DNA of 64,000 nucleotides from Nageia nagi (taxonomy: Eukaryota; Pinophyta). The translations under genes were made by a program, and so were the position numbers. The DNA lies in contig JBITNC010000001.1 of assembly GCA_050084985.1 (NCBI GenBank), positions 128,464,001 through 128,528,000 on the forward strand, read 5' to 3'. Position 1 is the stretch's first letter. The number at the start of each line of letters is the position of its first letter. Below the pieces are notes generated by a model. The model saw only the letters and a list, made by a program, of their open reading frames with translations. It was not told the DNA's origin and ran no database searches. Shown here in pieces: positions 22,039 to 32,383 of this stretch.

Positions 22039-23475
22039 AGAAGATGTATTCTAGTTGAACACTACTGCTATGAATTAAAAGAGCTAGGAGTAGAGAGAGT
22101 CTACATTAGAGATATCTAGCATGAAGAAGCTCATTTGAGAGAAAATTTGAGATGTGTGAAGATCAACTACTATAGACTATTGTCAAATCATGGTGCATGA
22201 CATGATACAAAGACCATGTGCATGATAAGCATTGACCATAGCAAAGAGTAGAGATGAGCTAGAGTGAACATGCATCGATAAGGGTGTTGATATGGTGAAC
22301 ATATCATAGTGAATACATACATGGAACAACCATCTAAGACATGAAAATATGGAAGATTCACCTATTACATCATAGATTAAGACCTCATCCATTGAATATG
22401 GAGCATGCTCACCATCAAGAGTATGTGGAGGTATGGTAAATGTTGTGATTTGATAAAAAATGAAGGCCCAACTCATTCCCAATCTAAAGTGGTGAAGTGG
22501 TGTAGTAACATTTGCTGCTAAAGTTTTGCATAGAAGTAAAAGGGCCATGTTTCTCAAAGAAGGGAGACATTGAGAGAAGGAATAGATCCATATTAAGGAG
22601 GAGATCCATGTTGAGGAGTCACTTAGGAGCTATGTTATGATTAGTATGGAGAAATTTAAAATAAATATCCATTGTATTCAAGAAAAATGATCTATGCATA
22701 AACATTAGACAACTGCTACTAATCATTATGGAGATCTACTAGGAATGATGTAGATGATGCGATAATAGAAATGTCAATATGAAAGGTGGAGAGATCATGT
22801 AGAGGAGCTAATGCATTGCTCATGTTGTGAAGGTGAGATGCTAAAATTGAGGAGCTCTCATTTGATCAAATCTCATTTTCCACTATTCATTGCATCTAAA
22901 GAAGACTATAGAAGGAGAATTGATACTAGATTCAATTCACTCTATGCTATTCTCATTTGATATAGTTGAGAACTATAATCAATATAAAGGCACCTATTAT
23001 GTAACATTGTGTGACCTATAGGTTACCTTGTAAAGGTTAGAAGTAAGGGGTAGTGCCTTGAAGACTAATGACCAATAGTTTAGCATTATTCAATCAGCAT
23101 TAAAGATACCAACTATTTGTTGGTGAAAGTGATACATTATGAAGGTGTACAAATTATTACCTAGCAAGCATGGAGGAAGCTATGAATCCCATTACTAGCA
23201 AAGGAAGTGGTGAAATGAGATAGCAATACATGTTCATGGGGGAAAGCCACCATAGTGGAGATCGAGCATGAGTGGTCTACCCATATGAGGAGTTTTACTA
23301 AGCACATGTTTCAACTATTTGTAATGTTATATGAAGGGAATATGTCTAAAGAAATACCCCCACTATAGAGAAGAATATCAAAAGAAAAGGATAGTTCACA
23401 TCTGCTACCACCTTGTTGGTGATAAGAGAGGACATTAAGCTATTGATAAAAGTTCACATTAATAGTAATTAAAGA
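22039..23475 (+). other. Interior of element C without recognised genes
   Basis: About 1.4 kb with many stops on the plus strand. A 124-codon open frame on the minus strand (22183-22557) has no recognisable motif and I do not call it. No repeats or RNA genes seen. Confidence 0.4.
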
Positions 23476-23853
23476 TTGAATATAATTTTTTGTAGAATTC
23501 AAACTTGGGTAGAAGAAGTTCAACTTATAATTGAAGGATATGAAAATGATTCTCATGACATGTATTTTGTCAGTGCTCCCACTTTGATTGATTCTAAAGA
23601 TGCTAACTACATTCCTAAAACTTGTGAACTTGAGGAATTTTCTCATGAGGTATATCCAACATCTAATTATATCAATGAATATACACTTGCACTTGTAGAA
23701 CTTGAGGTAATCACCATCAATGATAGTGAAGATGAAGAAAATGAGATTATTACAATTAGTGATAGTGATCAAGATCTCTCTCCATTTACTCCAAAAATTG
23801 TGATAGTGAGTGATAGTGATATTGCATCTAAAGAAAGTGATCCTATGGAATAA
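23476..23853 (+). CDS. Small acidic open reading frame with three SUMO-interaction-like motifs
   Basis: An open stretch of 125 codons; the first ATG is codon 29, so the native start is uncertain (the frame opens with TTG). The C-terminal third contains three similar blocks of four hydrophobic/Thr residues followed by acidic and Ser residues: VITINDSE (78-85), IITISDSD (91-98) and IVIVSDSD (108-115). This is the layout of tandem SUMO-interacting motifs. The rest is acidic with no transmembrane segment or zinc site. It lies in sense orientation inside element C, 113 bases upstream of gag and in a different frame. Known: SIMs bind SUMO through a beta-strand with flanking acidic residues. Inferred: the function. 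It could equally be a fragment of a longer decayed element protein. Confidence 0.45.
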   Translation: MNIIFCRIQTWVEEVQLIIEGYENDSHDMYFVSAPTLIDSKDANYIPKTCELEEFSHEVYPTSNYINEYTLALVELEVITINDSEDEENEIITISDSDQDLSPFTPKIVIVSDSDIASKESDPME

Positions 23854-23966
23854 GAACTAGATTGGTTTGACCTAAATATATAATCTTGCTTTATTTCTTA
23901 TTGAAGAATAATTGCTTTGTTTTCCAAAGCACACTAATAATTTGAAGGTTTTTTTAGTATTAGGTC

Positions 23967-24510
23967 ATGATGGAAGATATGTTTACAAGCTTGAAGGTGC
24001 CAAGTTTTAATGGAGAAAATTATTCTAGTTGGAGCATAATAATGCATCATTTTTTAATTATAAAAGGTTTATGGGAAACCATTGAAGATGGGTATGAAAA
24101 AACCATATGGAGAAAGCTATAAGATGAAGAGAGAAAAGAACATAAAGAGAAGCAATATGCAAATTGCTTAGCTCTTCTGGATTTGAGGAGAGGAATTGAT
24201 AAAAGTGTTTTCTCTCTCATAGCTAATTGTAAGATAGCCACAAGTGCATGGAATGTGTTGAAGAATGTTTATGAGTTTCATTAAGCCACTCATAAAGCAA
24301 TATGTAATAATCTCTAAAGTGATGAGGAGCCTTTCTTTCTTGGAGACATCTTTGAAGGAGCTTTTAAAGAGTCTTGGGAAGACTCATATCAAGACAAGCC
24401 TTGTGATGGTGAATTATTCCTAGATGAGGAAGATATATTTGAAGCAAAACCTTATATAAAAGAATGTGCAAAATCCTTTCATGGAGAACATGATGAAAAT
24501 AAGATCAAAT
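23967..24510 (+). pseudogene. Copia-type gag of element C
   Basis: It starts MMEDMFTSLKVPSFNGENYS, followed by SWSIIMHHFLIIKGLWETIE, the N-terminal signature of plant Copia gag (DUF4219/UBN2-type). It continues CLALLDLRRGIDKSVFSLI and ATSAWNVLKNVYEF (about 24165-24285), then changes to acidic sequence (GDIFEGAFKESWEDSYQ, about 24342). Only about three in-frame stops interrupt some 180 codons, so it is less decayed than the gags in elements A and B. No zinc knuckle was found. Confidence 0.7.
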
Positions 24511-25700
24511 CTTGTGAAAATTCATAGAGGAGAGTTATATTGTAGAAGAAGTCCACCTAGATGTGATGGATGTCAAATGCTACCAAGGTTTCACTTTTCA
24601 CATTGAAGAGAAAAACCCCATTGATCCTTCAGATTATGGGTGTGCAAAGGTGTATCAAAAATATTTTAAAGTTTCTCTAAAGGGGAAACAATGTGATGAA
24701 GTTGGAGAATCTCCAAATAGGGGGAAATTTTATGATTTGCATGATAGTAATTAGATAGTTATTGAAGAGTTTCATGTTATAATAACTATGGAACCTTCAA
24801 TAGAATATGAGATATTTCATTCACATGGTATGATGGAAAACCTTGAACATGAATGTTGTCCTTAAGAGGAAATAAGAGAAAAACATTGGCTTGAATACCA
24901 TTCACTTGGAATGGATGTGTGCTCTCTTGAAAGAGTAAATGAAAATGTAATAGATTCAAAGGTAGAAACTCACTCCTTGAGAGTGAATTATGATTGTAAT
25001 AAGGCTCAAACTATGTGGTATGTTGACCCATTTAAGGAGATTTATGAAGATGAGATGAGAGCTATTAGCTCTATGCTCCATGAAGATCACTCATTAAGAG
25101 TGAAAGATGTAGTGTGTAAAGAAAATAACACACAAGAAAATGATGAAAACTATCTCCTAGGTGAGATAGAATAAGAAGAAAGATGTGGTCAATATTTTGA
25201 AGAATATTTCTTCAACATTGATTATGTTGAAAATAGATTGCTTCCTTTAAAACATAAATGGAGGAACAATTCTTTAATATAAATTTGAAAGAATAAAATG
25301 AAAAATGCCAACAAGCTGTTGGAAATGGATGCATGAATTTGAAGAAATTCATGATGAATACTAAAGTATTGAAGAAAAAGAAATGGTTGCTCTTGAAGCA
25401 ACAAACAATGAAAACATTATGCCACAAAGTAACTTTATGGGGAACATCAAATTTAATCACATTGGAGGTAATATTTTTATGATTAATGATTTATTTTATG
25501 TGAATAGGTATTTGAAGAATGATGGTGAATGTCAAAAAATGACATCAAATGAAGACTTGCATTATTTGTAAGAAGCACATCCCTCATGGAGAGATCCCCT
25601 TACAAGCTTGTAGGCTTGCCTTATGAAGATTGTCCCAAACACAAGTATTGTGAGCTTAAGTCATTTGGACTCAAATGAAATCAAACAAAATGATGTGTTT
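24511..25700 (+). pseudogene. Acidic polypeptide region downstream of gag in element C
   Basis: A run of reading frames in sense orientation with only occasional stops. One stretch, 24563-24754, contains CYQGFTFHIEEKNPIDPSDY. Another, 24911-25174, contains MDVCSLERVNENVIDSKVET and a repeated SLRV(N/K) block (HSLRVNYD, HSLRVKDV). A third, 25383-25571, contains NIKFNHIGGNIFMINDLFY. The composition is Glu/Asp/Asn-rich. No protease, integrase or RT motif is visible. It is probably a long element-specific extension of gag. No family recognised. Confidence 0.45.
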
Positions 25701-26234
25701 AAAATTCCTTAGCGTAAGGAATCATGTAAAATCATTGTGCTAAGTAGAAATATGTGTGAAGAGCAACACTATGTTGCATATGTAATTGATCATTTTATGA
25801 CCATGTATGTGTTGATTTTATGTTTGAAGGTTTGCTAAGAGTGTTTTAATGTAAAATCATCCATGTGAGATGATTAAACTCAACTCATACTAATAGGGGA
25901 TACAAATATGTAATGTTATCAAGAATGAAGACTTGAATGTATGGTTTGAATACCATAGAGCAAAAGAGCAATAGTGGTTATCTAACACCATATTTGAAGA
26001 GATTTTTTATGAAGGGGAGTTATTCATCAAGAAGTCTTCAAGGGAAAAGCAAAATGTATAAAGACCAATGTACATGCAAAATGAAAGCATGGTGAGTTGC
26101 ATGTAGAGTATCCCACATTTTTTGGTATTAAAGATTTTATTCAAACCAATTGGAAGAAGTAGAAAAGAAGATTTTCAATTTGTGTGATGCTTAAGAACTC
26201 CTGAAATGAGTTCCTTTTGCATCAAGGGGGAGAA

Positions 26235-26490
26235 TGTTAGAATATTATCTAGCATTTTCCTAATTCTATATAGGCATAGCTATTTAGCTATGTAGGAAAG
26301 AAAGTGATATGTTTTATTTTGCTATAATTAGGACCTATTCATATAGCTTAGTTAGTTAGACTTTGTTAGTCATAGCCTATGACTAGAGTCTAGTGCTATT
26401 AGTTTGGTTTGGTGCTATTTCTTAGGTTACTCTAGCACTATTAAATGTAATCCTTTTGAGAATAATATTAAGTTCTTTTTATAATTCTCA
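26235..26490 (+). repeat. 3' LTR of element C
   Basis: TGTTAGAATA...AATTCTCA, directly after AAGGGGGAGAA. About 15 differences from 21565-21819. Confidence 0.85.
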
Positions 26491-27890
26491 TTTGATGATG
26501 TTGTGAAATGCCACATGTATGTCAGGTATTTATTTCTTATCGATTCCCACCTATTGGTGGTGTGATTGATTATTACCTTCTTGTTTGCCATGCTAAGCAC
26601 CCGATGTGTGATTTTCTCCACCCACACATGTTTGTATGATTTAGTTTTTATTAATTTAAAGCCAAACATAAATTTTTAGCCAATTTTTTTGTTATTTGAT
26701 CGTTCCTAGATTATTTATTATAAGATTATATATTAATTATTTTAATATATAATAAAAATGTTTCAATTATTAGGTTTGATATAGATAATCATAAAAAAAT
26801 GGAATAATTAATTATTAATATATTTGTAATAAAATTAAATATGATATGCAATATTAGTAAAGGTAATAATATGAAATTTGTAATAATTAATTATGAATAT
26901 ATTTGTAATAAAATTAATTTGATTTATTATTTTATCAATTAAAAATATTTTTTCCCTAAAATATGATTTTTATTTTACAATATTATTTGTAGGTCATTAT
27001 CTTACAGTGTGTTTCAGTTTAAGAATGACTACATTAAGCACAAATTCCATTGAAAGTATACTTGTAGGCATTATTGACCTTGAACCTTATTTACAAGCTA
27101 TATTTATAAAGTTTATCCACCATGGTCCTTGTTAAAAAATCAAATTTCAACTTCAGTTATGTGATGGTCTGAATACACATCCTGTGTTGCTTCTTGATCA
27201 ATACATTGATCTTGTTGTGTAAAAAACATTGGTTGAAGGAACTCTTGTTCATTTTTAGGAATATAATAACTTCATATACATCCCTATTTTGAAATTACTT
27301 TTTCCATTACCATTTGAACACTTGAATTTTCTATAGAATTTATCGGTTTTATTTTTTGCAAGACTCTTATAATAAGGCATTTGGAAATAGCTATGAAAAA
27401 TGTAACATTTATTGGAAATCTAAAACCTTTGCTGCAAGTTAGTAGTTCGCAACATCATTCACAACCTTTTCAATGTAATGATTCTTTGACATAAGAACAC
27501 AAAATGTTTCAACCACAAAATATTTTCCCTTCTAAATACATTTACATAAAAATGTTAAATCCATCTCATAAATACTTTTCCATTAAAGGTAGAGTGTTAG
27601 AAAAATCTTTTGTTCATAATTTTCATTATGTTTAACATGAAGGAAAAGCATTCAGATTTGATTTCATGGACAAGTAAGGTTTCAAGATACATGTCACATG
27701 CTTAAATGATCTTGTTAATGAGTTCTTAGATATTACATAATGTAATTGTATTTATGTCATTTCTAATGGTCATGTTAAAGTTACCAACAAAATACATAGT
27801 AGCTCAACAAATTTGTATGAGGTACTTTTGCACACCCCATTAATAGGACTATAGTTAACTCTTACCTACTTTCTAGTTGATCTATGAGTG
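26491..27890 (+). other. Unassigned AT-rich stretch
   Basis: 26,690-26,990 is extremely AT-rich (repeated TTAATTAT/ATAATTAATTA words) and may be an old MITE or non-coding spacer. 27,000-27,880 has no readable frame that I can link to a family. It may hold decayed sequence of the PPR gene seen further right, but I cannot show this. Confidence 0.4.
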
Positions 27891-28206
27891 GTGGGACCCA
27901 CTAACTATCCCATAAAGTTAGTTATTTATTGCAAAAAATAGGTGACTATCCCATAGAAATAGTTAACTATCTCATGGAAATTATTGTCTATCCCACATAA
28001 ATAGTGAAAATGTATAGTAAAAAAATTCTAAGTGTTAGATTTTTTCTTTTCAAAAATGCTTGCAAGGATTTGAACCTTGAACCACCTATTTTGATTATAG
28101 ATTCCTAACCACTATACCATCCTACCATTCCTCAAAACCACTCTCATCCACTAGTACTAATGATTTACATGTGAACTATTTCTATGGGATAGTTAGAAAG
28201 CCCCAC
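27891..28206 (+). mobile_element. MITE-like element with imperfect terminal inverted repeats
   Basis: The left end GTGGGACCCACTAACTATCC and the right end read in reverse complement, GTGGGGCTTTCTAACTATCC, match at about 16 of 20 positions. Internally the words AACTATCCCATA and AACTATCTCATGG recur. Length is 316 bp. No clear target duplication was seen. A tRNA-like sequence sits inside on the minus strand. It could be a MITE or a chance arrangement of short repeats around a SINE. Confidence 0.45.
28059..28128 (-). other. tRNA-like sequence (SINE head or decayed tRNA)
   Basis: Read on the minus strand it begins GGTAGGATGGTATAGTGGTT, very like the 5' half with A box of Glu/Asp-type tRNAs. It has an anticodon-like hairpin (CTAT, seven-base loop, ATAG) and a perfect T arm (CAAGG, TTCAAAT, CCTTG) with a good B box (GGTTCAAATCC). 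The acceptor stem does not pair and no CCA follows, so it is not a functional tRNA gene. It may be a tRNA-derived SINE promoter. Confidence 0.5.
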
Positions 28207-28263
28207 TAATCAATGACAATGTAGGTGATAATTAACTCTAGCACATCAATAGTTCCTCCTAGC

Positions 28264-28383
28264 ATGTGCATAAATACAATAATAGTAATAATGATGATGA
28301 TGATAACAATAATAAGAATAATAACATGAATAATAATAATATTAATATGAATAATACCATTAATAATAATAATTATGTCATAA
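28264..28383 (+). repeat. AAT/ATG-type microsatellite
   Basis: Imperfect trinucleotide array of AAT, GAT and AAC units (ATGATGATGATAACAATAATAAG... AATAATAATAAT). Confidence 0.8.
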
Positions 28384-28598
28384 TTGGGAGGATGTCCATA
28401 ATAGCATCTAAATGATTGAAATTGTTTGGACCATTGATTTTTTTGTGTTCATATCATCCATATTGTCAAAAAATTCATGAGCCCTTTCAACATCTAATTA
28501 TTTGCATCATCCATTTTGTTAAACAATTAATTGGCCATTTCAACATATCTATTTTGTGCATATCCTATAATCATTGCATTCCATGAAACTATATTTGC
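28384..28598 (-). pseudogene. PPR gene fragment, downstream part
   Basis: On the minus strand it reads IVSWNAMIIGYAQNRYVEMA followed by NQLFNKMDDANN, then a stop and DVERAHEFFDNMDD. This is a plant PPR motif series of the kind found in RNA-binding organelle editing factors. The codons join in phase with the fragment at 30949-31240 (ending LFDKMHDEN) when element D and one copy of its target duplication are removed. Stops and the short length show it is a relic. Confidence 0.75.
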
Positions 28599-28853
28599 TA
28601 ATATTATTACAATCAGAAGCTTAATATTATTACAATGAGAAGCCTTGATTAAATAACTAAGGATGAACAATTACAACCATAGGATGGGTTGATACATAGA
28701 ATGATCTCAACCATCCAAACATAACAAACTAGGATAAGGATAAGAATGATAATCCATGCACAAGGATGAAATACCTTGTATGAAGTGTTGTCAACTAACT
28801 TAGTAACACTAAAATTAGATACCATAACCTAGAAAGCTTAATTAACTCTAGCA
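28599..28853 (-). repeat. 3' LTR of element D
   Basis: It aligns with 30698-30948 over its length (shared words TAATTAACTCTA, TGAAATACC, CAATTACAACCATAG). On the minus strand it is preceded by the purine tract AAAGGGGA (plus strand TCCCCTTT). Confidence 0.8.
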
Positions 28854-30697
28854 TCCCCTTTAATTGAGGCTAGGATATAGTAAACAAAAAAATATGTGAG
28901 GACTTATGGATCTCGGTAACATGGCATGATGAGGTACCCATGAACCAATATAAAATCTCTCACAAATAGAGAAATAGGAGAAAACAATATGGGAAAAACT
29001 CCCCTAAAAGAGAGAAAGAGAAAATCTAGTACAAATTTATTGTATAAATCATTGCCAATGAACATCTACAAATGAAGAGTTGAAGAACCTCCAAATAAAG
29101 TAGGATCAAAGAGCTACAAATATGCATGAGTGAGATCTAATCAATACTAAAAGCTAAAATATAATTCAATATGTAGTTTATATACCATAAGGGAACAAAA
29201 TCTCATACAAAATATCCCAAAGAATGTTGCATTTGAACATAGGTACACTGATACAAGATACAAGGATACAAAGTGAGGATAACATGAATGCTTGAAGATG
29301 GGTTCACATGCAAGATAACATGACCAAATATGGGTTCACATGTAAGATAGAATACCAAAATATGGGTTTAAATGCTAAAATGAAACTCCAAATCCTAAAG
29401 TGTAGGAAAGTAAGGTATACCAAAGGTTGAAGAGCATCCTTATGGACATCATCCCATCTTGCTGAAATACATGAGTGCTAATTGCTGTAACCATGGAGTT
29501 GAATAGGGATTAAAATATGAATACAAGGTTTTCTCACCAAATGTACCATCATGGAATATATTCAAGGCTAAAGGAATAAAATTAAGGTAGGTCTAAGAAT
29601 ATGTTTCTAGAAGATCCAATAGGATAAGGTACTAGGAATATCACTAGAAGGTCCATTAAGGACTCGGACAAGCTACCTTGAGGAAAAATGGAAACACCTA
29701 TGAATTAGTCTATGATACCTTAAAAGGCACAAAAAAGCACTCATGAATAACCTTTATGATAATGATATACTCTAATGCTTCCCAATATTGACCAAAATGC
29801 CTCATAACGAGTAGATAGGCTTGAAAAAGAACCACAATTGCAAGGATAATTGAGCTCAAAGTAACTTCACAAGCACAATGGCATGGTATTCACCTATACA
29901 TTATAAGTTCATAAAAAGGATTATAATTAGTATTCTAAGGATAAATATCAATACAACCAACAATTCCAAAATGAAGAGCTCAAAGTCTTCTCTGTAATAA
30001 AAAAATTGATATCCAAATTGGATACCTAGAGCTCAAGATATGAAATTAACAAGATTGAGTGTCAAAATTAAATTTTGGACTCTAAAATATTAGAAAATTA
30101 ATTAAATAAAATTTAATAATTTTAATTAATTCCTAAATTAGAAAATACAAAATAAGATTCTAGATAACATAAGTGATGAACACATGTCATTCAAGTAGTC
30201 AAAATGTTCAACTCAAAACTAGGAACAATGTGAAGCTAACAGTTCTGAAAAATTACCATCAAAACTTTAGAGAAGTAAAAAAAACTATTGATGACCAAAA
30301 TAGCCATAATTAATTTGAAATTGGAATGTTGTCCAAATCTTTCAAGGCTTGTAACTTTGCCAAATGACATCAAAATTGAGTGAGATAAAAATCAAGAATA
30401 TTTAACTTAGAAATGGGTATCTAGATTTACTATCGAAATTAAAATTTGATCATTAAAAAGATATAAAAAATGTGAATTTATTTAGAATGATATTTTTGAG
30501 ATATAAAAAACACCATTCACATTCAACAAAAGAATGCACAAGCTATGGTAGTAGATAGTAAACGTAGGCCACCTACCATAACTTGAAATATAACAAAAAA
30601 TGGAGGTGGGGGGATTATCTCAAGAAGGTCAATCCCCCCTCATAGATTTGCTGATCAAATAAAGTATAGGTTCAAAGAAATATTTTATGTGATACCA

Positions 30698-30948
30698 TGA
30701 AAGGAAATAGAAAGCTTTATATTATTTTAATGAGAAGCCTAGGTTAAATAGCCAAAGATGAACAATTACAACCATAGAATGGGCTAATACATGGAATGAT
30801 CTCAACCATACAAAGAAAACAAAATAGGTTAAGGATAAGAATGAAATCCCATGGACAAGGATGAAATACCTCATATGAAGTATTATCAACTAACTTAATA
30901 ACAATAAAGTTGGATACCCTAACCTAGAAAGCTTAATTAACTCTAACA
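30698..30948 (-). repeat. 5' LTR of element D
   Basis: Pair of 28599-28853. On the minus strand it is followed by TGGTATCAC, a tRNA-Met-like primer site (plus-strand 30689-30697, GTGATACCA). Confidence 0.8.
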
Positions 30949-31240
30949 TTTTCATCATGCATCTTATCAAATAATTCATGTACCTTCAATACACTTCCAC
31001 ATTTTGCATACATATTGATCAAGGCATTCACAATGATAACATGTAACATAAATTCACTTTTAAAGAGTCCTTGATGTGTAAACCCTATTGCAAATATCCA
31101 AGTTTGGTGCATACTTTGAAGATGTTAGGAAAGGTGAATTGATCTGGTTGGATTATTATTGTTGTTATTACATTTGGTGCAATAGTATCAATGCCTATCA
31201 AGGAAAGCTATATCTTTGTTAACCTAATATTATCATATGT
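30949..31240 (-). pseudogene. PPR gene fragment, upstream part
   Basis: The minus strand reads PDQFTFPNIFKVCTKLGYLQ followed by a stop and GLHI, then after a frameshift IVNALINMYAKCGSVLKVHE and LFDKMHDEN up to the edge of element D. These are canonical motifs of the plant PLS-type PPR family (organelle RNA editing and processing). The continuation lies at 28384-28598. Sequence from 31241 to about 31440 is too decayed to read with confidence. Confidence 0.75.
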
Positions 31241-31732
31241 AGTCTCATTTAGTTATATAGTCAAAAATGTTGTGGGGTTCCACCAAACTTTTATAGTGTG
31301 GATAACTGCATTTCAAGGAGGCATACATTTTTAATATGAAAGCCATTTATGTGATGTGTCTTGCAAAAAAATATGTTGGTCATAGAGAAATATTCATCCC
31401 CTATTACAAATATATAATTATTACTTGAAACATTTTCATTTATTAATTTGCATCAACCTATAAAAAAATTACTATATAGAGTTTGCACCCAAATGGTAGA
31501 TGTAAATATAGACACACTATAATAAAATGATTCCAGAGAAAATGATTGTATAAAATGATAAAGGAAAGACCAATGTACAATTCCATCAATATATGTAGCC
31601 AATTACATTCACTTGACAATTTGATGTCTGTAATCAACAACATTATTTATTTGTACAAATATTTAATAACAACACTTTTTGAAAAAATGAAATGAAATAT
31701 GGTTTTCTTTCTACCTAAAAGCATGCACCATG
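31241..31732 (-). other. No recognised gene
   Basis: AT-rich. Probably contains the decayed N-terminal part of the PPR fragment above and the 3' flank of the DYW fragment. No motif is strong enough to annotate. Confidence 0.4.
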
Positions 31733-32135
31733 TCATTGGGTAAGTTTAGATCTTGAATTAAATTTTTTCACATCACTCACAACAATGTCTCTTGCAACAT
31801 TTTTAGAGATAAAGTTAGTTGTATTATGGCAATCATTGCATATAGGAAGGTCTTCACAACTGTAATAATGGTTCCAAGGGTAGTCTAACAACTTGAAAGC
31901 AATTACCAACTTTTCACTTTGCTTACAAAGAAACAATTCTTTATCTTCAATCTCCACTTCACGCAACATAGGTATTGTATTTGGAATATACCCCATTGCC
32001 TTCATTTCTCTTGATACATTATTCAATTTTCTTTAAATTTCTTGGGTTTATGGGTGTGACCTATCTCATACAAGAAAATATGTACCCTTTTGTCAAATTT
32101 TAATCCAACTACATCTATGTCTTCTTAATTAGCTG
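31733..32135 (-). pseudogene. PPR gene C-terminus: E+ and DYW domain (inactive)
   Basis: DYW domains are the cytidine-deaminase part of plant organelle RNA-editing PPR proteins. The E+ region reads VGLKFDKRVHIFLYEIGHTH (about 32035-32110). A frameshift then leads into an open frame from 32026: MKAMGYIPNTIPMLREVEIE, QSEKLVIAFKLL, then ICNDCHNTTNFISKNVARDI and VVSDVKKFNS. The catalytic HxE motif is QSE here (His lost), while CxDCH is retained. The terminal Asp-Tyr-Trp is not reached; the frame ends LTQ-stop with a short HGACF remnant. It lies upstream, in transcription sense, of the other PPR fragments and therefore belongs to a different gene copy. Confidence 0.8.
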
Positions 32136-32144
32136 CTAATTTTA

Positions 32145-32383
32145 AATAACAACAACAACAACAATAATAATAGTAATAATATTAGTAATTATAATTATAA
32201 TAATAACATTTAAAATAATAATAATAAAAATAATAACAATAACAATATTAACATTTTTTACTATATATATAATAACATTAAAAAAAATTAATAATAATAT
32301 TAATAACAACAAAATGATGATAATAGTATTAATATTAATAATATTAATATTAATATAATATTCATATTCATATTAATATTATG
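32145..32383 (+). repeat. AAC/AAT-rich microsatellite tract
   Basis: Imperfect arrays of AAC, AAT, TAATA and TATTAATA units. It truncates the DYW fragment on its upstream side. Confidence 0.8.

Larger units (their letters stand above)
21565..26490 (+). mobile_element. Element C: non-autonomous Copia-type LTR element (gag, no pol)
   Basis: Short LTRs (21565-21819 and 26235-26490), a tRNA-Met-type primer site (TGTATTAGAGATT from 21823) and a purine tract before the 3' LTR (AAGGGGGAGAA, 26224-26234) define a 4.9-kb element. I count about 15 differences between the LTRs, roughly 94% identity. The 4.4-kb interior has a Copia-type gag but no protease, integrase, RT or RNase H motif, so it would depend on a helper. 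I found no convincing target duplication: the flanks read CAATG and TTTGA. Confidence 0.8.
28599..30948 (-). mobile_element. Element D: short non-autonomous LTR element (TRIM/LARD-like) inside a PPR exon
   Basis: Two direct repeats of about 250 bp at 28599-28853 and 30698-30948 define a 2.35-kb element transcribed on the minus strand. Minus-strand signals: LTR start TGTTAGAG/TGCTAGAG, primer site ATGGTATCAC just inside the right LTR, and purine tract AAAGGGGA just before the left LTR. The 1.85-kb interior has no coding potential that I can read. Flanks are TTTGC (28594-28598) and TTTTC (30949-30953), four of five identical, a plausible target duplication. Removal restores a continuous PPR reading. 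Confidence 0.75.

Noticed and set aside
22183-22557. 124-codon minus-strand frame inside element C
   Set aside because: No recognisable motif, antisense to the element, and composition gives few stops on that strand.
28059-28128. Functional tRNA gene
   Set aside because: A and B boxes and T arm are present, but the acceptor stem does not pair and the anticodon loop lacks the usual T before the anticodon.
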